From the NCBI GenBank assembly GCA_031213475.1, contig JARUPZ010000036.1, positions 2,604,001 to 2,668,000 on the forward strand: a stretch of 64,000 nucleotides of DNA, written 5' to 3'. Within the stretch, counting starts at the first letter, position 1, and every line of letters begins with the position of its first letter. Under the pieces are notes generated by a model. That model worked only from the letters and a program-made list of their open reading frames with translations, was not told where the DNA came from and did not search any database. Positions 57,401-64,000 of this stretch are shown here, in pieces. This stretch comes from Nereocystis luetkeana. Its lineage: Eukaryota > Sar > Phaeophyceae > Laminariales > Laminariaceae. The translations under genes were made by a program, and so were the position numbers.

Positions 57401-57725
57401 ATTCATCACTTTGACTTTCCAGCCTAACTTGTAGGAAGTTTTACCCTCAACGACCTTCTGGACAAGTCGTGGTCACAGGTGTCTACCCTTCTCCCCCCCG
57501 GTACGTGCCTTTATTTTTTGTCGCGGATAGGGTTCAGCATTCCCACTGCTCGTCGATTTTCATCGAAAGCAGCAATCTCACGCTCTCGCGCTTTCCGCTA
57601 ATCGATGTTTTTAATGCAAGAAAAGAACCCTACGAGCATGCACTCGGCGAGACTTGAACCCACGAAATTGATCTTGATAGGCACGCGGACCACCTATCAA
57701 GCCCAAGCCACCGGGAACGCCGTCT
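57400..57725 (-). mobile_element. SINE-1 copy, uninterrupted
   Basis: Best reference copy: head 57640-57725, body down to TTTTACCCTCAACGACC near 57440. A-box-like GGTGGCTTGGG and B-box-like GGGTTCAAGTC suggest descent from a tRNA gene transcribed by RNA polymerase III. Confidence 0.8.
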
Positions 57726-57729
57726 TTTA

Positions 57730-59515
57730 AAAAATAGGACTACAGGGCTCACGTTTCTGAGACGTTTATCACTTGTCATGAATCGGCCCATATAATTCAA
57801 CTTTTTTGTGTCTGTTGCCGTGGGTGGGCGTGTTCTTAAGGAAAATATATGTTTTAGGGTCTTGGTGAGGGAATATCGAAAGGGTCGCGCTTAGGCCACG
57901 TGGAAATCTTGGGGAATGCAGCATGCTGACTGCCGCGAGCGATAGGTGTGTACGCTTATCGTGTCCACCCGAGTGACCAACGAGCGTAAACGATCGTGAT
58001 GTGTGTAATGCATACCTGCTACCAGTGTTGCACCAGGTAACGGTATACTGACAGACGTGTGGTCCATCCAGGAGAATGTTCCGAATGGATAGTGTCTGTT
58101 ATAATATGCAAACGAGACAGTGTATTTTGGAGATGCAGCTATAATTCTGTTCGTGACCGCAACAGCAAGAAGAGATATCGATGCTGGGAAAGGGGAAACA
58201 GAAATGCTCTCCACACCAAAGTGTAGAAACCAAGGGACAATCCACAAAAAAAAACACAAAATACTCGAAGCCTGGCCAAACTCGGACCCTACCACGCCAT
58301 TTTACACCGAACGCAGTACGCCCAGGAACCAGTCGTCATCATCCCTTCGTATAAATAGTATTCATGTCCTAGTATAAACTAAAACAAAACTTGAACGGGT
58401 CAAACAGATACACGCCATCGGTTGTACTGGGAAATGTATTGTGGTATATCTCCACCAAGAACGAGTTACCCGACCTTCATAAGTCGGGCTTTTGCAGTCG
58501 GGCTTTTGTCCATCGCTCCATCGCTCAAAACTGCTCACTGAACCTCAGAGTTTCCGATGTATGGACGGGCAACGCGTGGATTACCGAGACACCAGGCGGG
58601 TTGCGGACGATATGGTTGCGCAGACAGGCGAACACGAGGCCAATGGACACACAAATACCGGTTGACTATAGTGGACATGGGGTTTGAACTTCAACCATTA
58701 TTTGGTTCACTGATGGTGCCGAGTAAATAAATACCGGATTCGTTGCCCCCACCGGTAGGACTTTCTTTTGGCTAGCTTTCGGCGTTCTGGTACAACCGCG
58801 AACCCACCCCCGGACTTGGCAAAATTATAGCAGGGATCGAGCTTCACACAGCTCGACCCTTCCCAGCTCTAACGACGGGCCCTGCACGCCGCACCGGTCG
58901 CGACAGTCGCTACGCCTCGCTGACTTCACCACGTCGCCCCTCACGCTACATCATGTGCATCACGACTCCCGCGGCAGAAGTACCCATACTATTCCAGACC
59001 CCAGAAGACGCTGGGGCGATTGTCCCGTCCTCCAGCAGTGTCAACAGCAATTATTTATGATCCAGGACAGGAGAAACATGGAGGAAATATCTTGCCACAT
59101 AGATAGTAGCATACTACAGGAAGAAATACGAAGCTCGAAAAGTGGCCACTGGCTTAGCGGCACGATCTTCGAATCATTTATTATATACTTGTATCGTAAT
59201 GTTCTTCTGTACGTGAACAGATACGTTGGCCTGTCGGGACGCTTACGCACGTAGAAAAATGTAATGCCATCCCATGGTAGTATTGTGTGGCGCATGCTAT
59301 TGTTTAGGCCACGGCGGAACTCTCATAAAAGGCGCGCGCAGGCGGTTCGCCATAATATTCAACCCGCTTGGGCATGGTCAAAGATATTTGCTGACAACTC
59401 AACGTTTTTCAAATTCTAAAAGGCTTGACTACCTCGTCGTACATACATATACTATATACAATATATATAATATAGATGCAAGAAATATTTCCAGAGCTTT
59501 CTGGGTGACTTTTTT
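57730..59515. other. No gene recognised
   Basis: Short ORFs on both strands only; no repeats beyond simple runs. Confidence 0.5.
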
Positions 59516-59519
59516 TGCC

Positions 59520-59810
59520 CCCTTACGGGCCGATGTCAGGGTATTAGTCCGTTCGGCTAAAGGTAAATGGTTAACCAATCGCCTACCCAATCTAAGCCTC
59601 GTAACACTCCCCCCCCCTGGAACGGATCGGATTTTTCGGGTCGACACGCCACCACACGCGGTTCCAATTTCTGGGATCCAGAAGCATTTTTCAGACACTT
59701 GACACGAGGTAACTCACTTTTCATCAAAAAGAGATTTCATTATGGGACGCGTGAGATTCGAACTCGCGACCAACGCCCCGTGTACCGCCGTCGACGCCAC
59801 TTCTTGTTAA
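59520..59810 (-). mobile_element. SINE-2 copy
   Basis: Minus-strand T-arm GCGAGTTCGAATCTCACG (about 59750-59768) and A-box-like TTTAGCCGAACGGACTAA near 59550; body TCTAAGCCTC, GGAACGGATCGGATTTTTCG. Confidence 0.72.
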
Positions 59811-60699
59811 GATCACGGATAGCGGGACGCTTTGTATCCCTGGGCAGGTCTGCTTATTAAGTCGGTACTCATTGGTACTCACATGTGTTGTTCGCTTAGC
59901 TGATAGACGAGTATATGTATTTCTTTCGTGCACGACGGAGACCGAGACCACGCTAGACTATCTTGGAAAACCATTGGTTTTCCACCTGAGATACATACGC
60001 CTTCCAAGTACTATATAATACGATCCCAGTGCCAGCACCCAGGTAACTACCGGGCTTTCAACCTCATACAATGCAGTATCATAACACTAGCCCACTCTGA
60101 TGGGACCATATATATATATGCATAATTATGGGAAATTCATGGAAACCCCGATTCCACAAGCTAGAACACGAGTCGAAGATGCGGATTCCCAATCCCACCC
60201 CCACACCTCTGAACGGCAAGGCAACGAAGCCGGCAAAAAAAGTAAAAAATAAAATCGAAAAAAAAAAGTAGCTTTAAAGGCCAGGAATAAATCGTCAACC
60301 GAAAGCCATCGCCATATGTCACCCGCGACGGGGGGGGGGGGCGAGGAAGATGCAGGGAAAAGTGAAACGTGAATATATATATAAAAAAAGAGAAGAAAAA
60401 TAACACGCAAAATGTCAAGAGCCACGCAGAAACCCCAGCCTACAACTCGGGAAACGTGTCCGGTGCCTCAAATGAGTGGCCCGATTACCCACACCAGCCC
60501 CGACACTGAGCGTGGGGGGGGGGGGGGGGGGGGGGAGGCAGGACGGAATACGCGAAAGTCATCCCCAACCAAGCCCAAGAAAAACATAACAAAACAACAA
60601 ACGAACAACCCACGAACACACCTGCGAGAAACACCCCGACCCCAAAACTCGGAAAACGTCTAGAGAAACAAGATCGAAAGCCATTGTGATTTCAGGCGC

Positions 60700-60805
60700 A
60701 GGTTGTTGTCCTGCTGACGACGATATTTGTGAGGGTCTTAGTACGTTGGGCTAAAGGTAAAAGGTTAACCAATCGCCTACCCAGTCTAAGCCTCATAACA
60801 CCAAA
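60700..60805 (-). mobile_element. SINE-2 fragment
   Basis: TTTGTGAGGGTCTTAG, GTTAACCAATCGCCTACCC and TCTAAGCCTCATAACACC only; the T-arm half is missing. Confidence 0.68.
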
Positions 60806-60809
60806 CGTC

Positions 60810-62685
60810 TTACGAACTCTCACGGAATCGTGATATGCCTGTCCGCACCTTCTTTTTTGTTAGGGCACGTCAACTAGATTTCTGTTTTTTATTACCAAAT
60901 ATCAGTCGGCAAACTATTAACGAAATTTTGATGGAAGCCTCGTTGTCATTGGCAACGTAGGAGTCTAGGCTTCGGCGCGTAAGGCGAACCCATGTTCATA
61001 TTCAGAGCTTGCAACTCTTTGGCGCCGCTAGCTTACATATTGCATTGACATAATTGCCTCGCACGAGTGACTCGTCTTGGACTGCCTGCCGTGCTGTGGC
61101 GTGTACGATAAGCTCTCACACACCCCACAAGGAGCTTGGTGTCCACATTTCGCGGGCTGTGGCTGCTTGTGACGATCTCCCCCGTCTGTGGTCCAAGCCA
61201 AACGCCCCAACTTGTACCCTCCACGAGATAATGCCGCTCGCACTACAACATCTACAATAATATCACTCAGTTTGTTTCATGCTGACCACCATGACCAGCG
61301 GAAGCGGGCGACAAGGCCATTTATGCAACGCGGAGTGGCGATCCGTACCTCTACATATAAGTGCAGTGTTTTTACTCGTGAACGTGCCGTACGAGCTACT
61401 GCAGAGCAGTGACACAAATCAGTTGCAGCGTTCTCCTGTTCAGTTTGATTCGCCTTACTCGAATCCTGCAGCGACATACACACGGCACAAATCGCGCGAC
61501 AAGGAGCATCGCTTGGTGCATTGCGGTACATAATCGTCGGCTTGAGTCTACGCGGGGCGTTTAGGCGCGTGGAAGGGGGAAGCACCACCTGTGTGGAGCC
61601 AGCCCGTGGAAAACAGCATGCCCACCTACTGGAGGCGTGCTATCGGTCTTTGGGCCTCTTTAACCACACGATGCAGAGGGTAGGCAAGACTACGACCCTA
61701 CCAATGTAGGCTACACGGTAGCCCAGCCCTCGAACACCACTAAACAACAACGTGGGTCCTCAGGTGCCACCTAAATCTAAGACAACGGAGACAAGAAAAG
61801 CCAGCTGCCCATGCCACGAACAACTGCGACACCCAAGGCTAAGTTCAAGCGTTGTTGGACCCGTCGGAGCAAGGCACACATATATTTCTGGTGCTCGCTG
61901 TGGCTTCAAGAAACCGCACACAACACTCCTCGCGGCACAAAAACAAAATTGGTCGCCTGTGTCGGTTATACATGTTCACGCGCACGCCGACCGCACGCGA
62001 ACGTTCCAGCCAGTGGCCCATCGCGCTCGTTGCCCTGTTTGTGCTGGAAGCTACTCCTGTCCTTACGTGTGCAACAACAGATAGCACCCTTAGGCCAAAA
62101 TGTTTCTTGCCGAGTGGGCGTGCCTAACCCAATACCCTTCTTTGTCCATTAACCCGGTTTGCACCCTTCGCCTTTCCCCGAAAATAGTTTTTGGATGAGG
62201 TACACGGGCCCTTACAGGTCGAAGTAAAGAGCCTCCGAAGGTTTACTTGCTACCCCTACCTTTACCGTAGGGCCAGTTTCGTGCGAGGACTCTATCCCTC
62301 ATCGACAAAAATAAACAATCTATGGCGGTTTATCGCGGAATATGAAAACCAGCCAATAGCTTAAGACAACATACAAAAATGTACAGTACAGTATTCACTT
62401 GCGCGGGTGGCTCCGAATCGTCGATAGATGAGGCTCCACAGGTGCCCCCCTCCAGGGATGCCTGGTCAGTGATAAAATTACTAAGGCAAACAACAAATGA
62501 GTACGACCCCCCCCCCTCCCCTCCGTACACTTCGTTAGTCGTTAGTTCTAGCCGTTTTTCTAGGACGATGGCTCCGAGCTATAACGAGTCGGTATCCCAC
62601 CACATTGATTGGTTAACATATACGGCCAACACCCAACGAAGCTGCCGCAATACAGATAACAAGAGCACCCAAGCGCATACCCCCC
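60810..62685. other. No gene recognised
   Basis: Moderately complex DNA with several 60-110-codon ORFs overlapping on both strands; none has a motif or splice context. Confidence 0.45.
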
Positions 62686-62689
62686 TGCG

Positions 62690-63260
62690 CCGCCAAGGCT
62701 ATCGACACAAACATTTATCGGGACGAGCAACGACGCAACTTCACAAACACCCGACCATACCACGCACAGCCGACCATAATGCCGAGGTTATCGACAAAAA
62801 ACGTATCTCGGGACGGCAGCCAATGATATTTCATACACACCCTGATCAAACTGACGAACGTTTATCGGGAAGGCAATTTGTCCCACCCCACGTAACACAT
62901 ACCCCATCATATTCACACCCGCCTACTTACTGCACCTACTAGACAACACTGCTGAGGTTAGGCAGACAAACGCTAACCGGGGAGGCCAAGAATCCTACTC
63001 CACACAAACACTCCATCGTACGTTTCACACACGTCCATACTTCACGCACTAGATCATACATCCAAGGTTATCTAAAAACGAAGGCTATTCAGGAAGACAC
63101 CAAACCTTTTCTTCACATACACACAATATCTTTCATTCACCCCTCCCCCCCCCCCCCCCCCATCATGCTCCACACGCGCTCGTCCACGCCCCACGCACCC
63201 GATCAAAACTGCCGATGTTTTCGACACAAGCGCTAACCGAGAAGGCGACCGAATCCCACT
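62690..63260 (+). repeat. Degenerate tandem repeat, about six units of 70-150 bases
   Basis: Recurring cores: CAAGGCTATCGACACAAAC, CCGAGGTTATCGACAAAAA, CTGAGGTTAGGCAGACAAAC, CCAAGGTTATCTAAAAACG and CCGATGTTTTCGACACAAGC. Each is followed by a GGGA-GGC-type block and by CACAC/CATAC-rich filler. Confidence 0.65.
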
Positions 63261-63560
63261 CCCACACAACATACACTCCATACGATCATGCTTGGCACAC
63301 CCCTATCATACCCAACACCCTCCCGGGACAAGAACGCTGCCCGATCCCAGACACAAAACGAGTGGATGCTTTGTCGAAGAGCGTTGCCATCGCTCCCTAT
63401 ACAAATAAGGAGGTCGCTACGACGAACGGCGACGCCCACGGGGGTGTTTATTCTCTTTGCTGGTCGTCAGCTCTATGGAGCACGCCTAAGAATCGTCCCT
63501 CAAGTGTAGCGAGGATCGTTTGCCGTAAGCCGTATGAGGAAGCTGTTAATACACTTTAAC

Positions 63561-63648
63561 CCTTTTAAGACCGCAGCCCCCGTTTTGGGGACAAACCACT
63601 CAAATTTCTAGTAGTGTGTCCCTAAAACGGGACTGCGGTTCTAAAGAG
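63561..63648. mobile_element. MITE-B, near-full copy
   Basis: CCCTTTTAAGACCGCAGC left, CCTAAAACGGGACTGCGG right. Confidence 0.85.
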
Positions 63649-64000
63649 GCGCGAGGTTATGGCTCCAGATACCTGCTATTCCGTGGAGATCGTCTAGTTT
63701 GAAATCCACAAGCGCTGCAGGCCGAACGTTTTCTGGGAGGGTAGACTGTCTTGGCTCCCCCCCCCCTCGCCCCCCCCCCCCCCCCCGCGCGCCCAGACCG
63801 TTGGTGCCTTGGGTATTACCAGGCCCCAAAATACTCCTTCTGCCAGTTGACTTTGAGTTCTTCACATGTTTTCTCGATGGCCTGGGTGGCGTTTGCACGT
63901 TGAAAAGTATAAACAAAAAACAATTAGTGAAAAACGTCGATGTTTGCGAGACAAATACGAGACCACAAAACGATGACACGGAATCCTTCAGAGCCCTGCC

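Overview
The window is nuclear DNA from a eukaryote. It is intron-rich, gene-poor and crowded with small transposons. The only gene I can rebuild with confidence is a 15-exon gene on the minus strand (about 32.26-42.79 kb). It encodes a ferric reductase / NADPH oxidase (NOX/FRE) superfamily protein of about 868 residues. Its exons end in GTGAGN/GTGNGN/GTANG donors, its introns run from 84 to about 1,400 bases, and codon phase agrees at all 14 junctions. Together with short interstitial CCCTAA (TTAGGG-type) repeats, the intron density and a LINE-like tail fragment, this suggests a photosynthetic stramenopile, most likely a brown alga. That placement is inference; no rRNA or organelle marker is present to prove it.

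Layout. 0-12 kb: intergenic DNA with a CCCGA-type pentanucleotide array (2.27-2.51 kb), tRNA-like SINEs (one inserted into another, 5.7-6.4 kb), a 1.4-kb long-terminal-inverted-repeat (foldback) element with nested MITEs (6.66-8.07 kb), and several multi-copy repeats. 11.8-15.2 kb: three nearly identical direct copies of a 1.12-kb unit, each with a perfect GC-rich hairpin near its start, followed by a short internal telomere-like tract (15.74 kb). 16.3-17.6 kb: six copies of one TA-flanked MITE family (MITE-A) and one MITE-C. 18-32 kb: repeats, a 76-base AT run and an extraordinary (TAC) run of about 183 units (30.37-30.92 kb). 32.3-42.8 kb: the oxidoreductase gene, with four MITEs in its introns. 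43-46.7 kb: higher-complexity DNA with possible plus-strand exons of an unidentified gene lying divergently from the oxidoreductase gene. 46.7-47.1 kb: a broken LINE tail. 47-64 kb: more MITEs, SINEs, a local duplication split by a MITE, and a degenerate tandem repeat at 62.7-63.3 kb.

Four MITE families can be defined from this window alone: MITE-A (about 110 bases, TA target duplication, at least 19 copies), MITE-B (about 85 bases, almost wholly self-complementary, about 15 copies), MITE-C (about 245 bases, 5 full copies all in one orientation) and MITE-D (260-665 bases). Nested insertions give a relative age order. A 9-base near-palindrome, TACCWGGTA, is strongly over-represented and is not explained by any one of these families. 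No CRISPR array, rRNA or confidently functional tRNA was seen.
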